From an uncultured Brevibacillus sp. (lineage in GTDB: Bacteria; Bacillota; Bacilli; Brevibacillales; Brevibacillaceae): a stretch of DNA of 64,000 nucleotides. Below, piece by piece: positions 16,518 through 25,423 of this stretch. How positions within the stretch are numbered: the stretch's first letter is position 1; every line of letters begins with the position of its first letter. Below the pieces are notes generated by a model. It searched no databases. It was not told the DNA's origin and saw nothing but the letters and a program-made list of their open reading frames with translations. Where the stretch lies: assembly GCF_947502445.1 (NCBI RefSeq), contig NZ_CANMZW010000023.1, positions 1 to 64,000 of the forward strand. Reading direction: 5' to 3'. The translations under genes were made by a program, and so were the position numbers.

Positions 16518-17032
16518 TGACTGGTCACCTGCTTCCCAGTCTTCGCCTCATAGCGAATCTTTTCCTGTAGCTTGTTGATCCCGTAAATTAATGCTGCCGG
16601 ATTCGGCGGACAGCCAGGAATGTACACATCGACGGGTACGATTTGATCTACCCCTTTTACCACGCTGTAGGAGCGCACGTACGGTCCGCCTGCGGTCGCA
16701 CAGGAGCCCATGGCAATTACCCATTTTGGTTCGGGCATCTGATCGTACAACCTGCGCAGAAGCGGAGCCATCTTTTTCGTCACAGTACCGGCTACGATCA
16801 TCACATCAGACTGTCTTGGCGAGGCACGAAAAATGACACCGAATCGGTCAAGGTCATACCGCGCTCCACCTGTTCCCATCATTTCGATTGCACAGCACGC
16901 TAGACCAAAGGTGAGTGGCCAAAGCGAATTGCTGCGAACCCATCCTTTTACCGTTTCCAGTGTCGTAAACATCACGTTTCGATTCAGCTCTTCTTGTAGT
17001 TCAGGCGCAATACTTGTCAGATCTAGTTCCAT
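16514..17032 (-). CDS. nuoB: NADH-quinone oxidoreductase subunit B (cluster N2)
   Basis: NuoB binds the terminal cluster N2, which reduces quinone. The 172-residue product has the tandem Cys46-Cys47 (ACCAIEMM), Cys111 (GSCATAGG) and Cys141 (PGCPPNP). The ATG at 17032 is used: it follows GAAGGTGCTGGA, overlaps the end of nuoA and gives normal family length. The 64 codons upstream are out-of-frame nuoA sequence. Confidence 0.96.
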   Translation of the reverse strand: MELDLTSIAPELQEELNRNVMFTTLETVKGWVRSNSLWPLTFGLACCAIEMMGTGGARYDLDRFGVIFRASPRQSDVMIVAGTVTKKMAPLLRRLYDQMPEPKWVIAMGSCATAGGPYVRSYSVVKGVDQIVPVDVYIPGCPPNPAALIYGINKLQEKIRYEAKTGKQVTSQ

Positions 17033-17394
17033 TCCAGCACCTTCTTTCTCCACGCGTAAATCAGTCCTACTACCAGTAAGGAGATAAAGATGACCATCTC
17101 CACCAGGGCAAACAGCCCCAGCTCTTTGTAGGCGACGGCCCACGGGTACAGAAAGAGCGTTTCTACATCGAAAATGACAAACATCAGGGCAAAGATGTAA
17201 TACTTCACATTGAAGCGTACCCAACTGTCACCGATCGGAATGTTACCGCTTTCATAAGTAGTTTGCTTTTCACGTGTCGGTTTCTTTGGACGCAACAATG
17301 GACCAACAAAACTGACAGTAGCCACGGGCAACAGCACACCAAGAATCAAAAAGATCGCGACAATGACATAATTGTTGGCATAGATGTCAATCAC
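17023..17394 (-). CDS. nuoA: NADH-quinone oxidoreductase subunit A
   Basis: NuoA is a three-helix membrane subunit of complex I near the quinone tunnel. The 123-residue product contains YESGNIPIGDSWVRFNVKYY and the conserved acidic segment FVIFDVETLFLYPWA. The GTG at 17394 is chosen because GGAGGG lies 6 nt upstream; longer readings would add about 50 residues without family support. It is the first gene of the operon, with a leader of about 150 nt. Confidence 0.93.
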   Translation of the reverse strand: MIDIYANNYVIVAIFLILGVLLPVATVSFVGPLLRPKKPTREKQTTYESGNIPIGDSWVRFNVKYYIFALMFVIFDVETLFLYPWAVAYKELGLFALVEMVIFISLLVVGLIYAWRKKVLEWN

Positions 17395-17548
17395 CCAGTT
17401 CCCTCCGCTTCTACAAAGGTAAAAATCCATTTTGTACTGCCCTTTTAAAGAGGCTAAACCTTCGTTAAAAGGCACTGCCTGCAGCATCAAGGATGATGGT
17501 ATGATCGCTGTCACTTTTTTGATACTGCTAGAAAAAAATACCTTTATC

Positions 17549-17577
17549 ATTATATCAAATTGCCCACAGAGTGTCTA
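17549..17577 (-). promoter_or_regulatory. Sigma-A promoter of the nuo operon
   Basis: TAGACA (17572-17577) and TATAAT (17549-17554) on the minus strand are spaced by 17 nt. The region 17395-17699 holds no gene. It contains this promoter, the nuo leader with a CCTTTTAA..TTAAAAGG inverted repeat (about 17438-17469), and the terminator of the gene at 17700. Confidence 0.8.
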
Positions 17578-17606
17578 ACGAAAGCCTTCCTTCTGTTCCA
17601 TAAATA

Positions 17607-17642
17607 GGGAAAAACTCAGGGCAATTTCCCCAAGTTTTTCCA
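17607..17642 (-). terminator. Hairpin after the 17700 gene
   Basis: GGAAAAACTTGGG and CCCTGAGTTTTTCC form a long imperfect stem on the minus strand. The following T-run is weak, so terminator function is likely but not certain. Confidence 0.5.
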
Positions 17643-17699
17643 ACGGAGTATGATGACCAAACGAATCGAATATCAGGGTCACCATCAATATACGTTTAT

Positions 17700-18440
17700 T
17701 TATTGAACGTTAGAAGAGAATTGTTGTCCCAGGAAGTCCTCATAGATTCTTTCCCACACAACAGTAAAGCTCATAGGCTCATCATCTGGAATTTCCAATA
17801 CGTTTTCAATCGCTTCTTCCATATATGGAGTCAGCTTGATCAGAACCTCAGCCAGCATCGCGTCATTTGTATCCAGCATTTCTTTCAGGTCTGCCTTGGA
17901 AAGGTTGAACGTATTCTCCTCTTTCTCGTGCAGCATCATGACCAAACGGCTAAATACCGGATGTACCAAGGATTCCAGCTTGAGATGAGCCAGAGCCATG
18001 GACTCAGCTTCACTTAATTGGAAAAGCTCGGATGCATCAGGGAATGGCTGTACAGGCACGTCCCATACGTCGCCATTATCAATAACCAGCCCCCATTTGA
18101 TGAAAAGCTGGATTGCCTCTTCACGGGAAGTTGGATATTCAATATTTGAGCGTCCCAGGAATGATTTGAAGCGATTCAACAGGTTCACATAGCCCTTAAA
18201 ATCTTCCTCAGATTTAAATCCTTCAGCAACAGGCTCTGTAAAAGTACCTTGCAAAGCCTCAATCTCATCCAAAGCTTTTTCCATCTCAGCTTTTGTTTCT
18301 TTTTCTGTAACTACGTAGCATATAGCTTGAAACAGAACATTCATTTCATGAGACAATACGCTTGACCAACCATTGGCTCTAAAGCCGTTAGGAATCACTA
18401 CGCCATCTTGATTATGGCGGATATCGCGAACGGTTTGCAT
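17700..18440 (-). CDS. Unrecognised 246-residue soluble protein
   Basis: I do not recognise a family with confidence. The product is acidic, mostly helical by composition and soluble, with no signal, membrane segment or metal motif and a single Cys. AAGGAGAG precedes the ATG by 8 nt. It stands alone between the atp and nuo operons, with its own likely promoter (18533-18563) upstream and a hairpin downstream. Codon usage looks like its neighbours, so recent transfer is not indicated. Its position between the two proton-coupled energy operons is suggestive only. Confidence 0.75.
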   Translation of the reverse strand: MQTVRDIRHNQDGVVIPNGFRANGWSSVLSHEMNVLFQAICYVVTEKETKAEMEKALDEIEALQGTFTEPVAEGFKSEEDFKGYVNLLNRFKSFLGRSNIEYPTSREEAIQLFIKWGLVIDNGDVWDVPVQPFPDASELFQLSEAESMALAHLKLESLVHPVFSRLVMMLHEKEENTFNLSKADLKEMLDTNDAMLAEVLIKLTPYMEEAIENVLEIPDDEPMSFTVVWERIYEDFLGQQFSSNVQ

Positions 18441-18532
18441 CAGTTACACTCTCCTTATAATCCCAGTCGCCAATGCCGTTTCATTCCGCTGTCATCCTCA
18501 TCGAACACGCTTGTCGGCAGGGCATTAGGTTT

Positions 18533-18563
18533 ATTATACACAGAAACATTAGGCAATTACCAA
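18533..18563 (-). promoter_or_regulatory. Possible promoter of the 17700 gene
   Basis: TTGGTA (18558-18563) and TATAAT (18533-18538) on the minus strand are separated by 19 nt, slightly long. The rest of the 18441-18614 region shows nothing else I can name. Confidence 0.5.
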
Positions 18564-18613
18564 CTGGAAATATCATGCCCTGTTACCACCTGTGCTCATT
18601 CATGTACGTGAAG

Positions 18614-18648
18614 CGAAAAATCCCCGCTGCCACAAAGGGCGCGGGGAT
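18614..18648 (-). terminator. Intrinsic terminator of the atp operon
   Basis: ATCCCCGC/GCGGGGAT form an 8-bp stem on the minus strand followed by TTTTCG. It lies about 14 bp after the atpC stop codon. Confidence 0.85.
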
Positions 18649-18661
18649 ATCAGCTTACGCT

Positions 18662-19060
18662 TTACTTCGTTACGTCGAGACGTGCCATCGCACGTTGCAG
18701 CGCACGTTCTGCACGCAGCACGTCGAGCTCGGCATACTTCTCAGCCAAGCGCTTTTCGGCGCGAGCTTTCGCTGCATTCGCGCGTTCGACGTCTATGTCT
18801 CCCGGCAATTCAGCCGTTTCAGCAAGGATGGTAACTTTATCGCCGCGTACTTCCATGAAGCCGCCGCTTACAGCCATCAATACTTCTTTATCGCCTTCTG
18901 TCTTAATCCGAACTGGCGCTATTTTCAGCGGGCTGACAAGCGGCATATGGTTCGGCAAAATACCGAGGTCACCTTGAACGCCGCGAGCAATGACCATTTC
19001 AGCCTGACCGCTGTAGACAACCCGTTCAGGAGTTACGACTTCAACTGTCATCTTACTCAT
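18662..19060 (-). CDS. atpC: ATP synthase epsilon subunit
   Basis: Epsilon is part of the F1 central stalk and regulates ATP hydrolysis. The 132-residue product has the N-terminal beta-sandwich (TVEVVTPERVVYSGQAE, GDLGILPNHMPLVSPL) and a C-terminal helical hairpin (about residues 88-130). It is the last gene of the atp operon, 27 nt after atpD. Confidence 0.96.
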   Translation of the reverse strand: MSKMTVEVVTPERVVYSGQAEMVIARGVQGDLGILPNHMPLVSPLKIAPVRIKTEGDKEVLMAVSGGFMEVRGDKVTILAETAELPGDIDVERANAAKARAEKRLAEKYAELDVLRAERALQRAMARLDVTK

Positions 19061-19087
19061 TTAATCGTCTCCCCTTTCCAGGGTGTC

Positions 19088-20497
19088 TTACGCCATTTTC
19101 TTCGCTTTTTCTACCGCTTCTTCAATGGTACCTACATACAGGAACGCTACCTCTGGCAGATGATCGTGCTTGCCTTCGAGGATTTCCTTGAAGCTGCGAA
19201 CAGTTTCTTTCAGTGGTACATATTGACCAGGGTTACCTGTGAACTGCTCAGCAACGTGGAAGGACTGGGACAAGAAACGTTGAATACGACGAGCGCGTCC
19301 AACTACTTGCTTGTCATCATCGCTGAGCTCGTCCATACCAAGGATCGCGATGATATCCTGCAGTTCTTTGTAGCGTTGCAGGATTTTTTGTACGCCACGA
19401 GCTACATCGTAGTGTTCTTGACCTACGACGTCCGGAGACAGAGCACGGGACGTAGACGCGAGTGGGTCTACCGCAGGGAAGATACCAAGCTCAGCGATAG
19501 AACGCTCCAGGTTAGTTGTAGCGTCCAAGTGAGCAAATGTAGTAGCTGGAGCCGGGTCAGTATAGTCATCCGCTGGTACATAAATCGCTTGAATAGACGT
19601 TACGGAACCTTTTTTCGTGGAGGTAATGCGCTCTTGCAGCTGACCCATTTCGGTAGCCAGTGTTGGCTGGTAACCTACCGCAGATGGCATACGACCGAGA
19701 AGTGCGGAAACCTCAGAACCCGCTTGAGTAAAGCGGAAGATGTTGTCGATAAACAGAAGAACGTCGCGGCCTTCTTCATCACGGAAATATTCCGCCATAG
19801 TCAGACCGGTCAGAGCTACACGAAGACGTGCACCAGGTGGTTCGTTCATTTGACCGAATACCATCGCAGTTTTCGGCAGAACGCCTGCGTCTTTCATCTC
19901 GTGGTACAGGTCGTTACCTTCACGGGTACGCTCCCCTACACCAGCGAATACGGAAATACCACCGTGCTCTTGCGCGATGTTGTTGATCAGCTCTTGAATG
20001 GTAACGGTTTTACCTACACCCGCACCACCAAACAGACCGATCTTACCACCCTTGATGTACGGAGCCAAAAGGTCAATTACTTTGATCCCTGTTTCCAGGA
20101 TTTCCACAGTAGTTGCTTGGTCTACGAAATCAGGAGCTTTACGGTGAATTGGGTCACGACGATCTACTTGACCGAGGTCTTGCAGGTCGATCGGCTCTCC
20201 CAAAACGTTAAATACGCGTCCGAGGGTTACTGCACCCACTGGAACAGAAATAGCTGCACCAGTATCTACTGCTTCCATACCACGAACCAATCCATCGGTG
20301 GAAGACATCGCAACGGTACGAACCAGGTTATCACCCAGATGAGTAGCAACCTCAACAGTCAATTCGATGTCACGCTCGCCAGCGCTTTGTGCTTTATGTT
20401 GAATCTTGATCGCATTATAAATGGCAGGCAGGTGTCCGCGGTCGAACTCGACGTCAACAACCGGACCCATTACCTGAACCACGCGTCCATTCGCCAT
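19088..20497 (-). CDS. atpD: ATP synthase beta subunit
   Basis: Beta is the catalytic subunit of F1. The 469-residue product has the Walker A loop GGAGVGKT, the catalytic Glu in GVGERTREGNDLY, and the Walker B region VLLFIDNIFRFTQAGSEVSA. The start MANGRVVQVMGPVVDVEF at 20497 follows GGAGGGAAGAAGT-like ribosome-binding sequence; the upstream in-frame codons are not family sequence. It lies about 50 nt after atpG. Confidence 0.97.
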   Translation of the reverse strand: MANGRVVQVMGPVVDVEFDRGHLPAIYNAIKIQHKAQSAGERDIELTVEVATHLGDNLVRTVAMSSTDGLVRGMEAVDTGAAISVPVGAVTLGRVFNVLGEPIDLQDLGQVDRRDPIHRKAPDFVDQATTVEILETGIKVIDLLAPYIKGGKIGLFGGAGVGKTVTIQELINNIAQEHGGISVFAGVGERTREGNDLYHEMKDAGVLPKTAMVFGQMNEPPGARLRVALTGLTMAEYFRDEEGRDVLLFIDNIFRFTQAGSEVSALLGRMPSAVGYQPTLATEMGQLQERITSTKKGSVTSIQAIYVPADDYTDPAPATTFAHLDATTNLERSIAELGIFPAVDPLASTSRALSPDVVGQEHYDVARGVQKILQRYKELQDIIAILGMDELSDDDKQVVGRARRIQRFLSQSFHVAEQFTGNPGQYVPLKETVRSFKEILEGKHDHLPEVAFLYVGTIEEAVEKAKKMA

Positions 20498-20546
20498 CTT
20501 ACTTCTTCCCTCCTGTAAAACTAAATTGGGAGCTATTCGCTGCCAC

Positions 20547-21410
20547 TTAAGCCTGTGCGTTTGCACCTGCAACGATCTCGGAAATCTCTTGTGTAATGGC
20601 TGCCTGACGTGCACGGTTGTAAATCAGCGTGTAACGGTTGATCATATCCGTAGCGTTGTCTGTCGCGTTGCCCATTGCTGTCATACGGGAACCTTCTTCG
20701 GAAGCCTTCGCTTCCAGAAGCGCACTGTAAACCAGTGTTTCCGCGTATTTTGGCAACAGATCGGCCAGTACTTCTTCCGAGGACGGCTCGTACTCGTAAT
20801 TGATTGCGCGCACATCAGTGCTCTCGGGAGCTTCCAACGGCAGCAAACGTTTTACGGTAGGTATTTGCGAAATTGCACTTTGGAACTTGTTGTAGCACAG
20901 GTACAGTTCGTCAATTTGTTCATTCGCGAACAGTTGAACCGCCGCACCGGCAATTTTCTTGATATCAGCAAAGGTAGGGCTGGCTGGCAGACCTGTAACC
21001 TCTTCAACAATCGGGTAGTTCCGCTTATTGAAGAAGTCGCGACCTTTACGACCGATCACAAAAATACCGTACTCATCCTTGGACTTGTGCTTTTCACCGA
21101 TCGTTGTAATCACGGCACGAAGCATGTTGGCATTATAACCACCCGCAAGACCACGGTCAGAAGTGATGACAATGTAACCAGTCTTTTTCACTGGACGCGA
21201 TTGAAGCATCGGATGCTTGGAACCAGAGTTCCCGCTTGCGATACTTGCGATCACTTCCTGGATTTTATCAGCATACGGAAGTGCTGCCTCAGCCTTCTCC
21301 TGGTTACGGCGAAGCTTTGCAGCCGCCACCATTTTCATCGCTTTCGTGATTTGACGCGTATTTTTTGTACTTTTGATACTGCGTCGAATCTCACGTATTC
21401 CTTTAGCCAC
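20547..21410 (-). CDS. atpG: ATP synthase gamma subunit
   Basis: Gamma is the rotating shaft of F1. The 287-residue product has the N-terminal coiled-coil MAKGIREIRRSIKSTKNTRQ, the central Rossmann-like domain with VITSDRGLAGGYNANM, and the C-terminal helix ending QAAITQEISEIVAGANA. Both ends match the family, so it is full length. Confidence 0.97.
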   Translation of the reverse strand: MAKGIREIRRSIKSTKNTRQITKAMKMVAAAKLRRNQEKAEAALPYADKIQEVIASIASGNSGSKHPMLQSRPVKKTGYIVITSDRGLAGGYNANMLRAVITTIGEKHKSKDEYGIFVIGRKGRDFFNKRNYPIVEEVTGLPASPTFADIKKIAGAAVQLFANEQIDELYLCYNKFQSAISQIPTVKRLLPLEAPESTDVRAINYEYEPSSEEVLADLLPKYAETLVYSALLEAKASEEGSRMTAMGNATDNATDMINRYTLIYNRARQAAITQEISEIVAGANAQA

Positions 21411-21484
21411 TCGTTTTCACCACCTTGAGGACGCATGTCCGGGCCCTCAGCCCGGCATGCATCTGATGTCTATCAGGTTAACGA

Positions 21485-22996
21485 TTAGCGAGTTACCGAA
21501 AAGCCTTTTTTGAACTCTTCGATCGCTGCGTTCAATTCTTTTTCATCTGGGAGCTCATGCGTCGTACGGATATGCTCCAACAGTTGTGGTTTGTTGGAAT
21601 CCAGGTAGGACAGGAGCTCCTTCTCAAAGCGGCCTACGTCTCCTACTGGAATATCATCCAGGAAACCTTTTGTTGCTGTATAGATAGAAGCGACTTGCTT
21701 CTCAACAGGCATTGGATCGAACTGACCTTGTTTCATGATTTCCATCAAGCGCTCACCACGGGTCAAACGAGCTTGGGTTGCTTTGTCCAGGTCAGAACCG
21801 AACTGAGCAAATGCTGCAAGCTCACGGTATTGAGCCAACTCAAGCTTGAGTGGACCGGATACCTTTTTCATCGCCTTGATTTGCGCCGAACCACCTACAC
21901 GGGATACGGAAAGACCAGTATTTACTGCAGGACGTTGACCTGCGTTGAAAAGGTCTGTCTCAAGGAAGATCTGACCATCAGTGATGGAGATCACGTTCGT
22001 TGGAATGTATGCAGAAATGTCACCCGCTTGGGTTTCAATGAACGGCAGAGCTGTAATAGAACCGCCACCCAGATCATCAGACAATTTTGCAGCGCGCTCC
22101 AGCAAGCGGGAGTGCAAGTAGAAAACGTCACCAGGGTATGCTTCGCGGCCTGGAGGACGACGGAGCAACAGGGACATTTCGCGGTATGCAGAAGCCTGTT
22201 TAGACAGGTCATCGTATACGCACAGAACGTGTCCGCCCTTGTACATGAAGTATTCACCCATTGTTACACCACAATAAGGAGCCAGGTACAGCATTGGAGC
22301 TGGGTCAGATGCTGTAGCGGATACGATGATGGTGTACTCAAGAGCTCCTGCCCTGCGCAGGGTTTCTACGATGTTTGCAACGGTGGATTGCTTTTGACCG
22401 ATAGCAACGTAGATACAAACCATGTTTTTGCCTTTTTGGTTGATGATCGTGTCGAGCGCCACGGATGTTTTACCCGTTTGGCGGTCTCCAATGATCAACT
22501 CACGTTGGCCACGTCCAACTGGAATCATCGCGTCAATCGCTTTGATACCTGTTTGGAGCGGTTCGTGAACGGATTTACGCGCCATAACACCAGGAGCTGG
22601 GCTCTCGATCGGGCGGAAACCATCGTTTGCGATTGGGCCCAGGCCATCGATTGGTTGACCCAGTGGGTTTACTACGCGACCAAGCATTGCTTCCCCAACT
22701 GGAACTTCCATTACGCGGCCGGTACGTTTTACAGTATCGCCTTCCTTAATGTCGCGGAAAGGTCCCATAATAACGACACCCACGTTATCTGCTTCCAAGT
22801 TGAGTACCATACCCATTACGCCATTTTGGAACTCGAGGAGTTCACCTTGCATGGCTTTTTCCAAACCGTGAACGCGGGCAATACCGTCACCTACCTGGAT
22901 AACAGAGCCTACATCCACAACTTCGATTTCAGATTTAAAGTTAGCGATCCGCTCTTTAATGAGGGAGCTAATCTCTTCTGGTCTGATTGCACTCAC
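21485..22996 (-). CDS. atpA: ATP synthase alpha subunit
   Basis: Alpha is the non-catalytic nucleotide-binding subunit of F1. The 503-residue product has the P-loop GDRQTGKT, VYVAIGQKQSTVANIVETL-like sequence, and the conserved Arg in the SVSRVGGSAQ stretch that reaches the catalytic site. It lies between atpH and atpG. Confidence 0.97.
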   Translation of the reverse strand: MSAIRPEEISSLIKERIANFKSEIEVVDVGSVIQVGDGIARVHGLEKAMQGELLEFQNGVMGMVLNLEADNVGVVIMGPFRDIKEGDTVKRTGRVMEVPVGEAMLGRVVNPLGQPIDGLGPIANDGFRPIESPAPGVMARKSVHEPLQTGIKAIDAMIPVGRGQRELIIGDRQTGKTSVALDTIINQKGKNMVCIYVAIGQKQSTVANIVETLRRAGALEYTIIVSATASDPAPMLYLAPYCGVTMGEYFMYKGGHVLCVYDDLSKQASAYREMSLLLRRPPGREAYPGDVFYLHSRLLERAAKLSDDLGGGSITALPFIETQAGDISAYIPTNVISITDGQIFLETDLFNAGQRPAVNTGLSVSRVGGSAQIKAMKKVSGPLKLELAQYRELAAFAQFGSDLDKATQARLTRGERLMEIMKQGQFDPMPVEKQVASIYTATKGFLDDIPVGDVGRFEKELLSYLDSNKPQLLEHIRTTHELPDEKELNAAIEEFKKGFSVTR

Positions 22997-23040
22997 TTAA
23001 TTCACCCCATTCATCCAACTTCTTAAAGAGCCATCGAACT

Positions 23041-23568
23041 TTACGCGTGATGCGCAAAGGTTTCCAACTTCGTTTTCAGGCTGCCATCATAGAGACGGTC
23101 GCCGATCTTGATAATAATGCCGCCGAGAATCGTAGGATCTACGATCGCTGTTAGACGCAGCTTTTTGTTCAGTGTTTGACCGAACTTCTCAGCTAGCTCC
23201 GCTTGTTCTTCAGCAGAAAGCGGTTTTGCACTTGTAACGGTCGCCTCAGCGAAGCCACGTGCATCGTTTGCCAATTGAACGAAAGAGCTGTAGATATCAG
23301 ACAGCTGAACCTCGCGTCCATTTTCAATCAGGACGTTCAGGAAGTTGAAGCTCTCTTCACCTACGTGGCTTTTGAACAGTTCGTCAGCCAGCTTGCTTTT
23401 CGCATCTGCTGCAATGTGCGGGTGCTGCATGATCTTTTTCAGATCTTCGTTTCCTTCAACAGCCTCCACAATCGCACCAAGGTCAGCTTCTACCTGATCA
23501 ATCTTTCCACGCTCGCTCGCTACTTCAAAGAGAGCGCGAGCATAACGTTTCCCTACTGCGCTACTCAT
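23041..23568 (-). CDS. atpH: ATP synthase delta subunit
   Basis: Delta links the peripheral stalk to the top of F1. The 175-residue product begins VGKRYARALFEVA and ends with the typical PTILGGIIIKIGDRLYDGS motif and a short C-terminal helix. The start overlaps the atpF end by 4 nt. Confidence 0.96.
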   Translation of the reverse strand: MSSAVGKRYARALFEVASERGKIDQVEADLGAIVEAVEGNEDLKKIMQHPHIAADAKSKLADELFKSHVGEESFNFLNVLIENGREVQLSDIYSSFVQLANDARGFAEATVTSAKPLSAEEQAELAEKFGQTLNKKLRLTAIVDPTILGGIIIKIGDRLYDGSLKTKLETFAHHA

Positions 23569-24068
23569 AGGCGATCTCCCACTTGTGCGAGAAATTTATC
23601 AACCGTAGACTTTTGAGCAGCTTCGTCCAGTTCTTTTTCGATAATCTTGGAAGCCAAGAGTACGGAAAGACCAGTCATTTGCTCACGCAGTTCGAGTTTT
23701 GCTTTTTCTACTTCACGAGCGAGTTCAGCACTTGCGTCCGCTTTCATACGCTCGGATGCAGCTTGTGCTTCAGCTACGATTTTGCTTGCTTCATCAGACG
23801 CTTGCTTTGCAGCACGGTCAATGATTGCTTTGGATTCAGCACGAGCTTCATCCAGCACGCGGCGTTGTTCCGCGAGCAGTGCTTCTGCCTCAGTGCGATT
23901 GCGTTCAGCTGAGGAGATTTGGCTTTCGATATGCTGACGACGCTTTTCCATGATACCCACGATTGGGCCCATAGCTAATTTACGAACAAGCAGCAACAAC
24001 AACAAGAATACAATTGCTTGGGTTAAGAGCGTTCCCCATTCCAGGGAGACAGCACCAAAGTCTAGCAT
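23565..24068 (-). CDS. atpF: ATP synthase b subunit
   Basis: Subunit b forms the peripheral stalk dimer. The 167-residue product has an N-terminal membrane helix (about residues 13-31, QAIVFLLLLLLVRKLAMGP) followed by a long charged Ala/Glu/Lys coiled coil. The ATG at 24068 is preferred because AGGAG lies 8 nt upstream; a GTG three codons earlier would abut it. A 190-nt gap with hairpins separates it from atpE. Confidence 0.95.
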   Translation of the reverse strand: MLDFGAVSLEWGTLLTQAIVFLLLLLLVRKLAMGPIVGIMEKRRQHIESQISSAERNRTEAEALLAEQRRVLDEARAESKAIIDRAAKQASDEASKIVAEAQAASERMKADASAELAREVEKAKLELREQMTGLSVLLASKIIEKELDEAAQKSTVDKFLAQVGDRL

Positions 24069-24208
24069 TCGTTTCACTCCTTCCTGCGAAAAGAAAGATG
24101 TATCTTCAAGGTTTAAACCTTATATTTTTAGAAAACCTGGCTTCGCGTTTTTGGCGGAGCCTTAGTTTTTCTTATGTCGACTGGTAAAATCATACGTTTC
24201 CAATCGAC

Positions 24209-24240
24209 CAAAAATAGAGGCGGGTAACAAGCGCCCGCCT
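24209..24240 (-). terminator. Hairpin between atpE and atpF
   Basis: GGCGGG/CCCGCC (24234-24239 with 24219-24224) on the minus strand is followed by TCTATTTTTGG, resembling a leaky terminator. A second stem GGCT..AGCC lies at about 24140-24165. Placement just after atpE fits a means of making more c subunit than downstream subunits; this is inference. Confidence 0.5.
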
Positions 24241-24260
24241 ATGTGTTACTAGTTGCTCGC

Positions 24261-24482
24261 TTACAGACGACCGTAAAGGATGAAACCGATCGCAACAGCG
24301 ATAATCGGAACTGCCTCTACCAGACCAAGACCCAGGAACATGAGACCCATCAGGTTACCACGTGCTTCTGGTTGACGAGCTACGCCTTCAATTGTACGAG
24401 AAATTACCAAAGAGTTACCGATCGCTGCACCAAGAGCAGCCAGACCAAATACGATACCAATTGCTAATGCCAAACCTTCCAT
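24261..24482 (-). CDS. atpE: ATP synthase c subunit
   Basis: Subunit c forms the Fo rotor ring. The 73-residue product is a two-helix hairpin with the loop ARQPEA (residues 35-40) and the ion-binding carboxylate Glu56 (GLVEAVPI). The extra Gln/Ser/Thr ligands typical of sodium-binding rings are not evident, so proton coupling is expected. AGGAGG precedes the ATG by about 10 nt. Confidence 0.96.
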   Translation of the reverse strand: MEGLALAIGIVFGLAALGAAIGNSLVISRTIEGVARQPEARGNLMGLMFLGLGLVEAVPIIAVAIGFILYGRL

Positions 24483-24538
24483 TGTTTAAAAACCTCCTTA
24501 GTGTTGTAAAACCGAGAATAAAATACGGAAATAGCTGA

Positions 24539-25354
24539 TTAATGATCTTCGTTCACTTGCTGTGACAGGTAAACCATCGCCAGCGTTGTAAAAATGAACG
24601 CCTGTACAGAACCGACGAACACGGAGTAGCCCAGCCATACGAACAACGGAATGCTACCGAAGATTCCTACACCGAGCAGGAATGAGATCAAAACCTCACC
24701 TGCAAAGATGTTACCGAATAGACGCAAAGGAAGCGTCAGCGGCTTAATGATGAACTCCTCCAAGATGTGAATCGGGTTCAGGAATGTATGTTTCAACCAT
24801 CCGCCAAAGCTCTTCTTGATACCCAAATAGTGTGCGTACAGAAGAACAATGAACGCCAGAGCGAAGGTTACGCTCGGAGTTGCGGTTGGCGATTTCCACC
24901 AGCCAATGACTACACCGTGAAAGTGCGGATCGCTAGAAGTCAACTCTTCCTCCAGCTTAGCCATCTTTTGCTTCTTCATATCTTCACTCGTGGAAGCTGT
25001 CAACATGTCTTTGACTGGTTGGCTAACTTCAAGACCATTAGCATTCTGGTGAGACGTATTTACGTTAAAAACAAGTCCCAACTGGTTGCCAAGGAAAATA
25101 TAAAGGAACAAAGTGAGTGCTAAGGACACAAAACCCGCAGCCTTCTTTGGTGAGATATAGCTTTTTGTAATACCAGTCACAAAGTCAACAATCCATTCCA
25201 TCACGTTTTGCGCGCCGCTTGGAGTAGCGGAGGTCAGATTGCGACTCATACCGATACACATAAAGAGTACCACCAGAGAGGTTACCAAAATCATGAGAAT
25301 AGTGGAGATGTCGAATACCATGCCCAACCATTCAAATCGCAGAGAATAATGCAT
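24539..25354 (-). CDS. atpB: ATP synthase a subunit
   Basis: Subunit a provides the proton half-channels of Fo. The 271-residue membrane protein has the conserved helix with KPLTLPLRLFGNIFAGEV, whose Arg faces the c ring. A soluble loop of about 55 residues (near 115-160, with KMAKLEEELTSS) is longer than in short homologues. The ATG at 25354 follows AAAGGGGTG; an in-frame GTG 9 nt earlier overlaps that ribosome binding site. Confidence 0.95.
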   Translation of the reverse strand: MHYSLRFEWLGMVFDISTILMILVTSLVVLFMCIGMSRNLTSATPSGAQNVMEWIVDFVTGITKSYISPKKAAGFVSLALTLFLYIFLGNQLGLVFNVNTSHQNANGLEVSQPVKDMLTASTSEDMKKQKMAKLEEELTSSDPHFHGVVIGWWKSPTATPSVTFALAFIVLLYAHYLGIKKSFGGWLKHTFLNPIHILEEFIIKPLTLPLRLFGNIFAGEVLISFLLGVGIFGSIPLFVWLGYSVFVGSVQAFIFTTLAMVYLSQQVNEDH

Positions 25355-25423
25355 GTATTTCACCCCTTTCTTCCGCGCGAGTATGTTTCATAAGCTACAT
25401 CATAAAGAAAGAATCCCTACTAT

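Noticed and set aside
18473..20518. 681-codon open frame on the plus strand
   Set aside because: It is antisense to atpC and atpD and reflects their codon bias; the translation has no family features and no ribosome binding site.
21557..23026. 489-codon open frame on the plus strand
   Set aside because: It is antisense to atpA. The sequence is rich in Cys, His and Arg, as expected of a complementary-strand shadow.
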